A stretch of 64,000 bases of DNA from contig VCJN01001777.1 in the NCBI GenBank assembly GCA_006384855.1, positions 1 to 64,000 on the forward strand, read 5' to 3'. Below, in pieces: positions 21,101 to 31,673 of this stretch (position 1 is its first letter; every line of letters starts with the position of its first letter). Position numbers and translations under genes: made by a program. This stretch comes from Tetraselmis striata. Taxonomy: Eukaryota > Chlorophyta > Chlorodendrophyceae > Chlorodendrales > Chlorodendraceae. The notes below the pieces were generated by a model. That model saw only the letters and a program-made list of their open reading frames with translations, was not told the DNA's origin and ran no database searches.

Positions 21101-22834
21101 AGCTTGCAGCGCAACAACATCCGCAGGGCTGGGCGCACGCCCGCTCCGTAGTATTCTGCTGCGGAAAGCGTACAAGTTGCTTCCCGGAGCGCGCCCGATA
21201 GGGACCGTCATATCACGGCCAGCAGAGCGCAAGACCATGGAGTCCCCGTTGGCCGTGTAATGAAACGAAGCGCCACGCTCCTGCGCCAACCGCTGGCTAA
21301 ACAACCTGCGGTAGCCATGCTTTGTTTTGCCCGGCAAGTCCGGGACATGCAGAACCCCACGAAGCACACTGCGTACTTCGCCGCCATCGGCTCGAACAAC
21401 CATCCAGACCGTCCCCCGGCCCACCGCCAGACAGCAAATACCCCCCACCTCAACCGGTGGTGCAAGCTGCTCATACTCCACGAAGCTGTCAGAGTCAGCC
21501 ACCATATGCGGATATGCCCCACTGTCCTTCACCCACATGTCCGGGTAGCTTCCGAGATCATCATTCAGCCCCAGCATGCACGCCCCTCGTGCATCGACAA
21601 CAACACTCGCAAGAGCAACCGCATCAAGCAAGTAAGCGGAATCAGACTTGGTTACAACACGGGCAGAGCCGCCCATGCCACCAGAGGCACTACCCGCCTC
21701 ATCATCAGACATGCCGAAGCAGTCAGACAGCCCAGACAGCGATATGATCTCATCCATGTTGTGGCTGTCCAGGTCATGCTCGCGCTCATTCGCCTGAGCA
21801 ACAGCACCAGCAGCCTCAGCCGGCCGCACATCCTCCTCGGACTCATACTCCCCTCCGAAGAGGTCATACAGCAGGGTGCCCGGTTCCGGCGCCCAATCAT
21901 CCCACTCGTCATCCAGCAGGGACAGCGCAACGCGCTTTGCAGGTGGGGTGTTACCGGCATTCTCAGCCATGAAAGCAACATGCTCCTCCTCCTCATCAGC
22001 AACAAAGGCCGCCGGTGCCGGGTCCGCAGCAGCTTGACGCCTGTTGCCTCTTGGGCGCTGCGGGCAGTCCCGCTTGAAGTGAGGCCCACCGCACTGCCAG
22101 CATCCACCGCGCAGAGGGGCACCAAGGCGGCGAGGTCCAGATCCATCGCCTGTGGCCAGATGGGCGGAGCGCTTGGTGCCACCACTGGCTATGTAGCCCT
22201 CCGCAGATGGCTCCGATGCATGGTTCTTCTCAATACGCTTGGAGTAGTTCTGCGCCAGCTTGAGGCAGTCACCCTCCCAGGTGATGGCGCGGCCCTCATG
22301 CTCCGCGGTCACCTGCAGGATACCGATGATGGGCTCGTACTCGGGACGGAGGCCAGCCAGGAACTGAGTCACAACTTGGTTATGTGATGGAGCTTCAACA
22401 TCCTCATGCTCCTCAGCCTCAGCCACCAAGTCCAAGAAGGCGTTGTCCAGGCGATGGTAGTATGCCTCCGCAGTCTCGGTGCGCTGTTGACCGGATTGGA
22501 GCACCGCATACATGTCGGAGATCCTGCCAAGATGGCCTCCCTCAAAGCGGGTGCGCAGAGCTGCCCAGGCTTGGCCTCCAGAGGTAGCATTGTCATTGAG
22601 GTGCCGACGGATGACATCCAGGAGCTCCTCGGGGAGCAGCGCAGTCAGGGTTGCATACAGCTTGAAGTGCTGATCAGATGAGGCATGCTCACTCATCATC
22701 ATGGCCTGCTTCATGCCAGTGGCGTTGCAATAGGCCTCCATCTGGTGCCTCCAGCGGCGCCACCCCTTGGTCTGACCAGAGAAAACGGGCGGCAACGGAA
22801 TGCGCGGCGCGCGGGCGGACACTCCTTCCGGCAT
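18197..22834 (-). CDS. gag-pol: Ty1/copia Gag-Pol polyprotein, 1,545 aa, intact
   Basis: A single ORF encodes all retrotransposition functions. Gag occupies roughly the first 240 residues. A zinc knuckle CWQCGGPHFKRDC starts at residue 245. The protease has its DSGA catalytic site at about 437. An integrase zinc-binding region (WHRRLGHLH ... CDCC) precedes the DD35E core with Asp652, Asp720 and Glu756. Reverse transcriptase has VVYVDDM with Tyr-Val-Asp-Asp at 1231-1234. RNase H follows (CDADWAGD near 1398, STAEAEY, EDNQSCI), with the stop at 18197-18199. I chose ATG 22832-22834 because it follows the leader and is conserved in all copies. The integrase-before-RT order is that of Ty1/copia. 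No gag/pol frameshift or stop is present, so Gag and Pol must be made from one polyprotein by cleavage or by RNA processing. Confidence 0.95.
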   Translation of the reverse strand: MPEGVSARAPRIPLPPVFSGQTKGWRRWRHQMEAYCNATGMKQAMMMSEHASSDQHFKLYATLTALLPEELLDVIRRHLNDNATSGGQAWAALRTRFEGGHLGRISDMYAVLQSGQQRTETAEAYYHRLDNAFLDLVAEAEEHEDVEAPSHNQVVTQFLAGLRPEYEPIIGILQVTAEHEGRAITWEGDCLKLAQNYSKRIEKNHASEPSAEGYIASGGTKRSAHLATGDGSGPRRLGAPLRGGCWQCGGPHFKRDCPQRPRGNRRQAAADPAPAAFVADEEEEHVAFMAENAGNTPPAKRVALSLLDDEWDDWAPEPGTLLYDLFGGEYESEEDVRPAEAAGAVAQANEREHDLDSHNMDEIISLSGLSDCFGMSDDEAGSASGGMGGSARVVTKSDSAYLLDAVALASVVVDARGACMLGLNDDLGSYPDMWVKDSGAYPHMVADSDSFVEYEQLAPPVEVGGICCLAVGRGTVWMVVRADGGEVRSVLRGVLHVPDLPGKTKHGYRRLFSQRLAQERGASFHYTANGDSMVLRSAGRDMTVPIGRAPGSNLYAFRSRILRSGRAPSPADVVALQACGKLSKLLWHRRLGHLHAAGMDRLLAESVSGITFAKDEILPFCDCCALAKSHEQPRSRIASKRPTGPLQKFGADIWGPVGVTSIGGFRYVFGMTDYYSAYGWVVFMKSKDEAPRALLLVVRAIRRVHPRFGYDKSTARLRLDNDSVFQSADFRSACDGLHFVPEFSAPYCQWQNGLQERMWLTLSEMTVAMLLHAGLGREFWALAFCAAMHIRNNVYSRGVGSVPYRRHTGKTPDVAGLRVFGCPAYVHVDAGNRRKLDAKAFRGVFVGYGQESHTYLVWNPATRRVVASRNVIFDEGWRDAASSSKGGSGGDAAASLEMFPQYQALLDNSGVGSTSDASRLQEITEAHQRVVDETDDVEEELEIEEEPLTAEELELGPQQPTLELTQLETNEGTDDGGQEEPLVQRAERDPYPARSRRAPGQWWVVHPENPNDDAAAMMAAAFAAVTQGVDEPITLKQALSGPFKEQWAQAVESEFNSLEKQGTWVVCELPEERTAIPSKWVFKVKYNADGSIARFKARLVVQGCRQRHGIDYAETFAPTVKFTTIRVLFAIAVQYGWNIHQVDVDTAFLYAPVEEEIYMRPPPGYEQYDARGRPMVLRLLKSLYGLKQSPRNWHNTLHKFLVCYGFQQLKSDPGAYVYWQGGQLICILVVYVDDMIFAFKDAVWAADFKTALGARFDIKDLGVCAWALGMAVERDWDNATLKVHQAKYIDDMVHKFNLADAYAVSTPAEVGADVPGSNKPLAAEMPYQALVGSLLYAMVATRPDIAEAVSKLCRVMAKPEERHWQAAKRVLRYLKGTKTLGLTFSGGKADGLLHGYCDADWAGDVVSRRSTTGFVFMLCGAAVSWKSQLQATVALSTAEAEYMALCAAVCEALFLRELLRELCCAQSEATVIFEDNQSCIALTRNPMTHGRSKHIAIKYHFTREKVLSGEVAIEYCPTAQMVADALTKALGRLKHAEFAMQMLGA

Positions 22835-23780
22835 GATGATCACAGTGATGGAAATCAACTGCAGAGCGGGACAGAGGCCAAGTCAGCGGTCTGGTCCTCA
22901 CAGGGCCAAAAGCCCCCACCACTGCTTGCCGCAGTGGCAACTTTCTCCCACCAGAGATGGTCAACAGGGAGAAACTCGGTCAAAATTTCGAAATTGGGGA
23001 GAGAAAACAACCGGAGCCGCACAATCTTTTAATTACCGGCCGCGATTAATCAACAAACAACCGCGGCCCTGCGGAAATCAAATTACCGGCTACGATAAAT
23101 CGGAAAACCACCGGGAAATCCGGCTAATTTTTGATTCTCATAGATTCGCCTATAACACGGCGGAAACTACGTCGTTCTCCGGTCGCAGACTGCTGCTAAC
23201 TCGGCAACCTGCCTGTCTCGTGACGAGGGTCGATACCACTGGCACAAGACCACGACAGAGCGCTCGACGAGGCCGTCTGCCTCCCCTGTGGCCGGCGAGG
23301 CAGCTCGACACACTCTAACTGGGCGAGCGACAAGCGCACACGAGTCGACACGACTCGAAGCCGGCCCGAGTCGTCGAGAGACTGAAAGGGGCGTCGGAAC
23401 GCGGCCCCAGGCGTCGAGAGGCACAGCCGAAACGAAAGAGGTCGACAGCAGCGTCGAGCTGCACAGGCAAACAGCCCCTACGCCCCTACAGGACGCCCAC
23501 TGCCTAGGGAGGCCAGTGTCGAGCAGCGACCTCGCGTCGCACAGGCAAACGAGCCCCACGCCCCGTCCCAGGGCGCCCACTGACTGCCACCGTCAGTGCA
23601 CCGCTTCTCGCGGCCACGCTCGGCTCTCAGCGAGCGAAAACGAGTCGTTCGAGTCCCCCCAGCCCAACAGCGCAGGTCCCCTCCCAAGAATCAGCAGCAA
23701 GGGGCGGCGGAAGAACCTGGTTGTGATGCTCCTGTGGTTGGCAGAGGCCGCTCCTTGGCTTGGGAGATGAAAGGAAGCGA
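22835..23780 (-). other. copia 5' leader, about 950 nt
   Basis: Long untranslated region between PBS and gag, shared by all copies. It contains short ORFs on both strands that are not conserved as protein. It probably contains packaging or translation signals; I see no specific one. Confidence 0.6.
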
Positions 23781-23794
23781 GGGCCCAACTAACC
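23781..23794 (-). promoter_or_regulatory. Primer-binding site, +2 variant
   Basis: The sense strand reads GGTTAGTTGGGCCC directly after the 5' LTR. Confidence 0.6.
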
Positions 23795-24313
23795 TGTTGA
23801 AATATGGGCGTGAGGGAAAAGAACGACTGTCTCTTACAACGGGTCGCGCCCTGCCTTTATACTCCGCACGCCATGGTGCGCACGCCAGCCATTAGCGCAT
23901 CCGCCACCTTGCGCCATCGCGCGCTGACTGTATTCTCCAGTACTTAACGCATATATGCGAGCCTAAGTATTGGCATTATCTATGTCCGTACAATACAGTA
24001 TCCGCTGCTGCATCGGCCGATATCCTGCAGTATATTCTGCATCGGCCGATATCCTGCAGTATATTCTAGTACTGCATGGCGCCCACCATTGATACTCAGC
24101 AGTACCGGAATCTTGATTGTGCTCGCACGGGCGTCCTCGTACTCGAAGATGTACAGCCGCTCCGCGATGTACGTCTGCTGCCGGAGATGTACTCGCGTCC
24201 TCGTACTCGTAGCCGTACGATCGCTCCGCCGTCTACAGATACTGCTGAGAGTGTGCAGGCGTCAAGGCTCCAGACAGCCGGTCATACGCCTGCAAGACTG
24301 GTATCAAACAACA
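23795..24313 (-). repeat. 5' LTR, 519 bp, with promoter
   Basis: TGTTG...CAACA, double-unit type. The TATA box (complement of 23856-23861, TATAAA) lies about 60 bases from the LTR/leader boundary and should drive the genomic RNA. Confidence 0.95.
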
Positions 24314-24318
24314 GGCGT

Positions 24319-24392
24319 GCGCGAGTATAAAGGCAGGGCGCGACCCGTTGTAAGAGACAGTCGTTCTTTCCCCTCACGCCCATATTTCAACA
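24319..24392 (+). repeat. 3' LTR of the plus element, last 74 bp
   Basis: Continues the LTR broken at 17656; ends ATATTTCAACA and is followed by the second ACCCC duplication. Confidence 0.9.
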
Positions 24393-24397
24393 ACCCC

Positions 24398-24462
24398 CCA
24401 CGGTCTCGCAAGCCAGGAAACTCAGAAGCGTTACACGGGGGGAGGTGGGAGGGCGCCGCTAG
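24398..24462 (+). CDS. Small basic protein, last part
   Basis: In-frame continuation of the gene started at 9070 (about 21 codons, Arg-rich, ending GEVGGRR). Its TAG (24460-24462) lies in CTAG shared with the helicase stop on the other strand (24459-24461). Confidence 0.5.
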
Positions 24463-27400
24463 TTTATGATATCGTCCACAAACACCACTCTCAGCTGGTC
24501 CCTGCGCCTAACGCGCGTGGCTGTAACATACACGCTGTTCAGCGCAAAGTCTTCTGTCCACCCGCCGTATCCGCGCTGCTTGTCGCTCAGAAGCAGAAAC
24601 ACCGCCCCGTCTGCGTTGACCTCCCGGCCCTGCACGGTGTGCGCGGTGCTCGCGATCAGCGGGTTTATCTTGTTGGGGGTGGCCGCGTTCGTCACTGACT
24701 GTTTGCTGGCGCTGTAGTTCTTGTTGTCGTAGACCAGTGCTCCGGGACGTCGCTGTTGCTGCTGCTCGCCATCCTCCGGGTCTTCCTGGCTGTGGAACCT
24801 GGAGTCCTCGAACACGTCTAGCCACTCCCGCTTGGTGACTGACGCCAACATGCCCTTGTAGATTCTGCTGTTGTCCGCGGGGTCCAGGCCGAACTCTTCC
24901 AGGAACCTGCGGAACCGTGCGGGGCGCGGGGAGGACCCCAGCTGGTCTCCAGCTGCATGTGTGCGCACATCTGGACCTTGAACCGGTCCTCGTCCGCCAT
25001 GTCGCTCAGAACAACGTCTGTGAGCTTCCCTATGTTTTTTTTTTGTCACGCTGAGATCCGCGAGCCAGTTCGCGGATACTCGCCATTGCCGTCCGGTGAG
25101 CTTCGGCACCCACGGGCAGTCCAGCAGCGAGCGGATACCGGCCAGGTCCGTGCCTTCCCGCAGACTCTCTAGCAGAGTGTCCAGCTCATCGTCGCCTGTT
25201 TGTCTGTGCACTGTGCTTCTCCTGATGTGGTGTAGCGGCGGCTGCTGCGCCATGATGGCTTTAGGGGCCAGGCTCAGCCCGGGAATTACCTCCACCGGTC
25301 CCATCTGGTAAATGCGGCCGGTAGTCTCGTCGTAGTCGATGCTGATGAACAGCTGTAGGTGGTTGGCCTTGGCGACGTCGATGGCGTATTGCACATGGTG
25401 TGACAGGTGCTGCGAGGACTCGTCCAGGACAACGGTCTGGCGGTTGGCTATGCCGAATGAGTCGCCCTCTCGGATGCTGGACCACGCGCTGCGGGTGTCG
25501 CCTTCCCTCTTCATCTTGTAGCTGTTGAATACGCTGTCTGCGGCTTCTAGCTCGCCGAATACGGGCACTCGCAGCGTCTTGTGAAACGTTTTGGCTTTCA
25601 CGCCCTTGAACTTGTTGCCAAAGTCACATGCCAGCAGGTTGGTGGGCGTGGCCAGCACCGTGGTTTTGCGGGGGAGTCTCAGGTCCGCGCTCCCCGCGTG
25701 CCGCACAAACAGGCCGGTTGTCTTGCCCGTGCCCGGCCGCCCGGTGACGACGTTGATCTGCTGGTAAGCGTTGCGCTCCTCCGACCATCGCGTCCGCTCG
25801 GGGTCGGGCGCTAGTGACGCGTCCACCTCCTCCATCACCCGCTCCGCGTGCCCGTCCACGACGTGGTTGCTCAGCAAACACTCCTGGCGGATACCCCGCT
25901 TGTCGCTGGCCGGCGTAGTCTCTGCGGGCTTCATCATGCCGGACGTTGGCGTGTCCGTTTCCAGCAGTCCGGCGGCGGCGAAATCGCTGTCGCACGGCTG
26001 CAGGGTGTGGATGGCGTCCAGCGAGTATCCCAATATCAATGACTTGTCGCGCACGCAATCGATCGCCTGTAGCATTCGGGTTACGCAATAGGCGTGCTGG
26101 AAGGTGCTTATGTAGTCGTGTCCGACTCTGTTGCCATAGCGGGCGGTTGTGGTGATGGCTGTGTGGGGGGTGTCGCTGTCGCCATCGTTGCCGACCATTG
26201 TGGGTATGACCACGTTGGGTGTATTGGTCGGCTCCACCATCGCGTCGGCGGTTGAGTGCAGATACAACGCTCCGGGCGGGGGCTCCTCGCCGCGCGGGGG
26301 TGCTGGTTCCTGCTCCTGTAGGTGTGCGTTCGCGGCGGCTCTGCCAAACACCGCCCTGATGTCCAGCTGCGCAGGGTTCGCCGCGGCTAGCCTCATCTGC
26401 TTGTTGCGGTGGCCGGGAGAGCGGCTCTTCTTGTCCGCCTGCGCCAGTCGCGCGTCGTCCACTAGCCGCTGCATCTGTTCGCGGGTGCGGGTGGAGGTCA
26501 CCAGCTCCTCGCCGCGCACGAACCTGTCCAGCCCCGCCATGCGCATTGACGCCTCGTTGGTGAACTCCTGTTTGAACATCGTCGCGATGTTTCGCGCTTG
26601 CCCTCTGTTAGGCGCCAAATCGCTGCAAGATTTGAGCGCCTTTCTACCCGCTTGCAGAAGGCCCATGACAATCGGGTATGTCCGCTCGCTGATCATGCGG
26701 CTGTAAAGGTCCGCGCCCGCCTCGTCAGCGGGACACCAAGTGGCGCTCACGCAGGAGCTGACCCACGCGCACTCCGCCCGCCACGCGACACCGCGGTCCT
26801 GTAGCCAGTGTACGATGGGGCTGCACAGGTAAGTGGTGGCGAACTCATCCTTGAACAGTCCGGCCTTCCATAGGGTAGCGCGCAGCCGGGCGTCCATGCC
26901 GCTGGTGTCCATGCTGTGAATCTTGAACACGGCTACCCGATCAGATCCGAACCGGAAAGCGGTGCACCCCGGCGCGTTGCCGATGGGGCCCTCGAACTCG
27001 TGGAATGCCGGATACCCATGGAAATAGGGGAACGACTCCACCGAGGAGAACTCCGCGCCGTAGACCTTGCGGAAGTCGCTGGTGTAGATATCGGTCTGGC
27101 CGGTGGGCAGCAGCGACAGGTCTAGCGTGTGTCCCCAAACCTGATCAGCGAGACACATCGCGCGGTAGGCCCGGCGGTCCATTGACTCTAGCATGGGGCG
27201 TACGTTGTTGTTCTGTAGAATGGTCTTGAGTTCACGGTGATGGTCGTGCGCGAGGCACGTGCTCATGCGCCCATCCAAGTCCCTCGTGTCCTCGTGCTTG
27301 TAGATATTCGTGCCCGCCTGCAAAATGACATCTTGGGGGCGCATTCCCAGCCTCGCGTTGGCGCTGTTCAGAGCTGCTGTCTTGCCCCCAAGCACAAATA

Positions 27401-27790
27401 CTAGATCGTCGGCGGTGTTTTCATCTGACTTGTCAGCAATCGCCCTCAGTGTCGCTGTGTCTACGTGCACCAGGTCAAACCTCTGCTCCATAATGCGCCG
27501 GTCCGCCGCTGATACGTCGCCCGGCTCCAGCAGCTCCACGTGGTCTACTCTGCTCATGAGAAAGTGAAAGGTGTTTGACCTGCCGTTGACTCGCGGCGGC
27601 TCTGCGCAGTGCCTCTTAAAGAGTACGTCGCCCACTCTCACCCATATGACAATACGGGATATCGTCGTCTCGGCCAGCTTGTCGAGGTCCCTCGTGTTGA
27701 GACCGTCTCGCTGAAGCACCCGCCGCTCTGCGCCGTGCTGCTTGTACATCTCTGTGAAGGTATAGACCCTCTTACGGAGCTCTTTCATCG
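24459..27790 (-). CDS. Superfamily-1 helicase protein, main part (gene split by a 29.7-kb insertion)
   Basis: It unwinds nucleic acid with ATP, by family. Motifs lie in the C-terminal half: Walker A VVTGRPGTGKTTG, motif II VVLDESSQ, a FISIDYDE segment, motif V TAHTVQGREV, and motif VI VYVTATRVRRRDQ near the end. The order and spacing fit Pif1/RecD/Dda-like SF1 helicases. The N-terminal ~600 residues are not recognised; they include a DIYTSDFRKVYG stretch. The frame is open at 27788, but this is not the true start: the gene continues at 57500-58007. A T10 run (25035-25044) and a GGGG near 24940 bound a ~35-residue stretch that reads sensibly only in another frame, so two compensating frameshifts are likely. 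Stop TAG at 24459-24461 overlaps the convergent gene. Confidence 0.7.
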
Positions 27791-27795
27791 GGTAT

Positions 27796-28314
27796 TGTTG
27801 AATTATGGGCGTGAGGGGAAAGAACGACTGTCTCTTACAACGGGTCGCGCCCTGCCTTTATACTCCGCACGCCATGGTGCGCACGCCAGCCATTAGCGCA
27901 TCCGCCACCTTGCGCCATCGCGCGCTGACTGTATTCTCCAGTACTTAACGCATATATGCGAGCCTAAGTATTGGCATTATCTATGTCCGTACAATACAGT
28001 ATCCGCTGCTGCATCGGCCGATATCCTGCAGTATATTCTGCATCGGCCGATATCCTGCAGTATATTCTAGTACTGCATGGCGCCCACCATTGATACTCAG
28101 CAGTACCGGAATATTGATTGTGCTCGCACGGGCGTCCTCGTACTCGAAGATGTACAGCCGCTCCGCGATGTACGTCTGCTGCCGGAGATGTACTCGCGTC
28201 CTCGTACTCGTAGCCGTACGATCGCTCCGCCGTCTACAGATACTGCTGAGAGTGTGCAGGCGTCAAGGCTCCAGACAGCCGGTCATACGCCTGCAAGACT
28301 GGTATCAAACAACA
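27796..28314 (-). repeat. LTR 1 of the array, 519 bp
   Basis: Double-unit type (carries CTCGAAGATG and CGGTCATACG). Followed on the right by the complement of the PPT and the end of pol. Confidence 0.9.
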
Positions 28315-28702
28315 CCCCCACTCGCCATGCAGTCATCACGCGCCCAACATCTGCATGGCGAACTCCGCGTGCTTCAGCCTTCCCAGAGCCTTGGTGAGTG
28401 CATCCGCAACCATCTGTGCAGTCGGGCAGTACTCAATTGCCACCTCCCCGCTGAGCACCTTCTCCCGTGTGAAGTGGTACTTGATGGCGATGTGCTTGCT
28501 GCGACCATGGGTCATGGGGTTGCGCGTCAGCGCAATGCAGCTCTGGTTGTCCTCGAAGATCACTGTGGCCTCGGACTGAGCACAACACAGCTCGCGCAGC
28601 AGCTCGCGCAAGAACAGCGCCTCGCACACAGCAGCACACAACGCCATGTACTCCGCCTCCGCCGTTGACAGCGCCACAGTGGCCTGCAGCTGCGACTTCC
28701 AA
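28315..28702 (-). pseudogene. copia RNase H end, first array unit
   Basis: Leftward end of pol (from WKSQLQATVAL to the stop at 28336). At 28702/28703 it is joined head-to-head to plus-strand gag. Confidence 0.85.
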
Positions 28703-31551
28703 CCTATTGCAACGCCACTGGCATGAAGCAGGCCATGATGATGAGTGAGCATGCCTCATCTGATCAGCACTTCAAGCTGTATGCAACCCTGACTGCGCTG
28801 CTCCCCGAGGAGCTCCTGGATGTCATCCGTCGGCACCTCAATGACAATGCTACCTCTGGAGGCCAAGCCTGGGCAGCTCTGCGCACCCGCTTTGAGGGAG
28901 GCCATCTTGGCAGGATCTCCGACATGTATGCGGTGCTCCAATCCGGTCAACAGCGCACCGAGACTGCGGAGGCATACTACCATCGCCTGGACAACGCCTT
29001 CTTGGACTTGGTGGCTGAGGCTGAGGAGCATGAGGATGTTGAAGCTCCATCACATAACCAAGTTGTGACTCAGTTCCTGGCTGGCCTCCGTCCCGAGTAC
29101 GAGCCCATCATCGGTATCCTGCAGGTGACCGCGGAGCATGAGGGCCGCGCCATCACCTGGGAGGGTGACTGCCTCAAGCTGGCGCAGAACTACTCCAAGC
29201 GTATTGAGAAGAACCATGCATCGGAGCCATCTGCGGAGGGCTACATAGCCAGTGGTGGCACCAAGCGCTCCGCCCATCTGGCCACAGGCGATGGATCTGG
29301 ACCTCGCCGCCTTGGTGCCCCTCTGCGCGGTGGATGCTGGCAGTGCGGTGGGCCTCACTTCAAGCGGGACTGCCCGCAGCGCCCAAGAGGCAACAGGCGT
29401 CAAGCTGCTGCGGACCCGGCACCGGCGGCCTTTGTTGCTGATGAGGAGGAGGAGCATGTTGCTTTCATGGCTGAGAATGCCGGTAACACCCCACCTGCAA
29501 AGCGCGTTGCGCTGTCCCTGCTGGATGACGAGTGGGATGATTGGGCGCCGGAACCGGGCACCCTGCTGTATGACCTCTTCGGAGGGGAGTATGAGTCCGA
29601 GGAGGATGTGCGGCCGGCTGAGGCTGCTGGTGCTGTTGCTCAGGCGAATGAGCGCGAGCATGACCTGGACAGCCACAACATGGATGAGATCATATCGCTG
29701 TCTGGGCTGTCTGACTGCTTCGGCATGTCTGATGATGAGGCGGGTAGTGCCTCTGGTGGCATGGGCGGCTCTGCCCGTGTTGTAACCAAGTCTGATTCCG
29801 CTTACTTGCTTGATGCGGTTGCTCTTGCGAGTGTTGTTGTCGATGCACGAGGGGCGTGCATGCTGGGGCTGAATGATGTTCTCGGAAGCTACCCGGACAT
29901 GTGGGTGAAGGACAGTGGGGCATATCCGCATATGGTGGCTGACTCTGACAGCTTCGTGGAGTATGAGCAGCTTGCACCACCGGTTGAGGTGGGGGGTATT
30001 TGCTGTCTGGCGGTGGGCCGGGGGACGGTCTGGATGGTTGTTCGAGCCGATGGCGGCGAAGTACGCAGTGTGCTTCGTGGGGTTCTGCATGTCCCGGACT
30101 TGCCGGGCAAAACAAAGCATGGCTACCGCAGGTTGTTTAGCCAGCGGTTGGCGCAGGAGCGTGGCGCTTCGTTTCATTACACGGCCAACGGAGACTCCAT
30201 GGTCTTGCGCTCTGCTGGCCGTGATATGACGGTCCCTATCGGGCGCGCTCCGGGAAGCAACTTGTACGCTTTCCGCAGCAGAATACTAAAGAGCGGGCGT
30301 GCGCCCAGCCCTGCGGATGTTGTTGCGCTGCAAGCTTGTGGGAAGTTGTCAAAGTTGCTGTGGCACAGACGTCTTGGCCATCTGCATGCTGCAGGCATGG
30401 ATCGTTTGCTTGCGGAGAGCGTCTCGGGGATCACGTTCGCGAAGGATGAGATACTGCCGTTTTGTGACTGTTGCGCGTTGGCGAAGTCTCACGAACAGCC
30501 GCGGTCGCGCATTGCGTCAAAGCGTCCTAGTGGGCCACTGCAGAAATTTGGAGCTGACATCTGGGGGCCAGTGGGTGTGACGTCCATTGGCGGGTTCCGT
30601 TACGTGTTTGGGATGACTGACTACTACTCGGCATACGGCTGGGTGGTGTTCATGAAGTCCAAGGATGAGGCTCCCAGGGCTCTGTTGTTGGTGGTGCGCG
30701 CTATCAGGCGCGTGCATCCCCGATTCGGATACGACAAGAGTACAGCTCGCCTGAGATTGGACAACGACTCAGTCTTCCAGAGTGCGGATTTTCGATCTGC
30801 ATGCGATGGCCTGCACTTCGTTCCTGAGTTTTCTGCGCCATACTGCCAATGGCAGAATGGTCTGCAGGAGCGTATGTGGCTTACTGTGTCCGAGATGACG
30901 GTGGCTATGCTTCTACATGCTGGCCTGGGTCGTGAGTTCTGGGCGCTGGCCTTCTGTGCCGCGATGCACATCCGCAACAATGTCTACAGTCGGGGTGTCG
31001 GTTCTGTTCCCTACCGGCGTCACACTGGCAAGACTCCAGATGTGGCTGGGTTGCGGGTGTTCGGCTGTCCAGCGTATGTGCACGTGGATGCCGGGAATAG
31101 GCGGAAGCTTGACGCCAAGGCCTTTCGCGGGGTCTTCGTTGGTTATGGGCAGGAATCTCACACCTACTTGGTGTGGAACCCAGCTACTCGCCGCGTGGTT
31201 GCAAGTCGGAATGTGATTTTCGATGAGGGTTGGCGTGATGCGGCTTCCAGCAGCAAGGGGGCAGTGGGGGCGATGCTGCTGCAAGCCTTGAGATGTTCCC
31301 CCAATACCAGGCACTTCTCGATAACGGCGGGGTTGGCAGCACGTCCGACGCATCACGGCTGCAAGAGATAACCGAGGCTCACCGGCGTGTCGTGGATGAA
31401 ACGGACGACGTTGAGGAGGAGCTTGAGATTGAGGAGAAGCCACTGACTGCGGAGGAACTGGAACTTGGACCGCAGCAACCCACGCTGGAGCTGACCCAGT
31501 TGGAGACGAACGAGGGAACCGACGATGGCGGGCAAGAGGAACCTATAGTCC
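28703..31551 (+). pseudogene. copia gag-pol, inverted and permuted, first array unit
   Basis: Plus-strand reading starts inside Gag at about residue 37 and stays open to 31371 through zinc knuckle, protease and integrase. A G6 run is reduced to G5 at 31257-31261, shifting the frame. It resumes in another frame to EEPIVQ and ends at 31551, where leader sequence is attached. RT and RNase H are absent. Confidence 0.85.
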
Positions 31552-31673
31552 AGTGGGCGTCCTGTAGGGGCGTAGGGGCTGTTTGCCTGTGCAGCTCGAC
31601 GCTGCTGTCGACCTCTCTCGTTTCGGCTGTGCCTCTCGACGCCTGGGGCCGCGTTCCGACGCCCCTTTCAGTC
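31552..31673 (+). other. copia leader fragment, left half, first array unit
   Basis: Plus-strand leader (GGGCGTCCTGTAGGGGCG...) attached to truncated pol. It is cut by an insertion after CAGTC (31669-31673) and continues at 45231. Confidence 0.75.

Larger units (their letters stand above)
17657..24313 (-). mobile_element. Intact copia retrotransposon, 6,657 bp
   Basis: Two 519-bp LTRs (17657-18175 and 23795-24313) that look identical by eye, GGCGT target-site duplication (17652-17656 and 24314-24318), PBS, ~950-nt leader, one uninterrupted 1,545-aa polyprotein and a PPT. It is inserted in the 3' LTR of the plus element just upstream of its TATA box. The near-identity of the LTRs implies a recent insertion. 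Confidence 0.95.
9251..24392 (+). mobile_element. Copia element (plus strand) containing two nested copia insertions
   Basis: The 5' LTR is 9251-9741. The 3' LTR is 17240-17656 plus 24319-24392. Each totals 491 bp. The element is flanked by the 5-bp duplication ACCCC (9246-9250 and 24393-24397). It has PBS 9742-9755, a leader, a broken gag-pol and PPT 17231-17239. A truncated minus-strand copy (13439-15920) lies in pol and an intact one (17657-24313) lies in the 3' LTR. It is not autonomous: 2-bp insertion in gag near 10953 and a ~620-bp deletion in pol at 16211. Confidence 0.9.

Noticed and set aside
21260..22387. 375-codon ORF opposite gag (also at 11150, 29050, 34175, 47089 and 53319)
   Set aside because: It is antisense to intact gag-protease in every copy and is a by-product of GC-rich codon use; no protein family is recognisable.
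23167..23580. 137-codon and neighbouring ORFs on both strands in the copia leader
   Set aside because: They lie in the untranslated leader, vary between copies and have low-complexity Arg/Ser/Pro-rich composition.
27788..27788. ATG 27788 as the true helicase start
   Set aside because: The frame is open through it, and the GGTAT duplication joins it in frame to an upstream part with its own TATA box and ATG at 58007.
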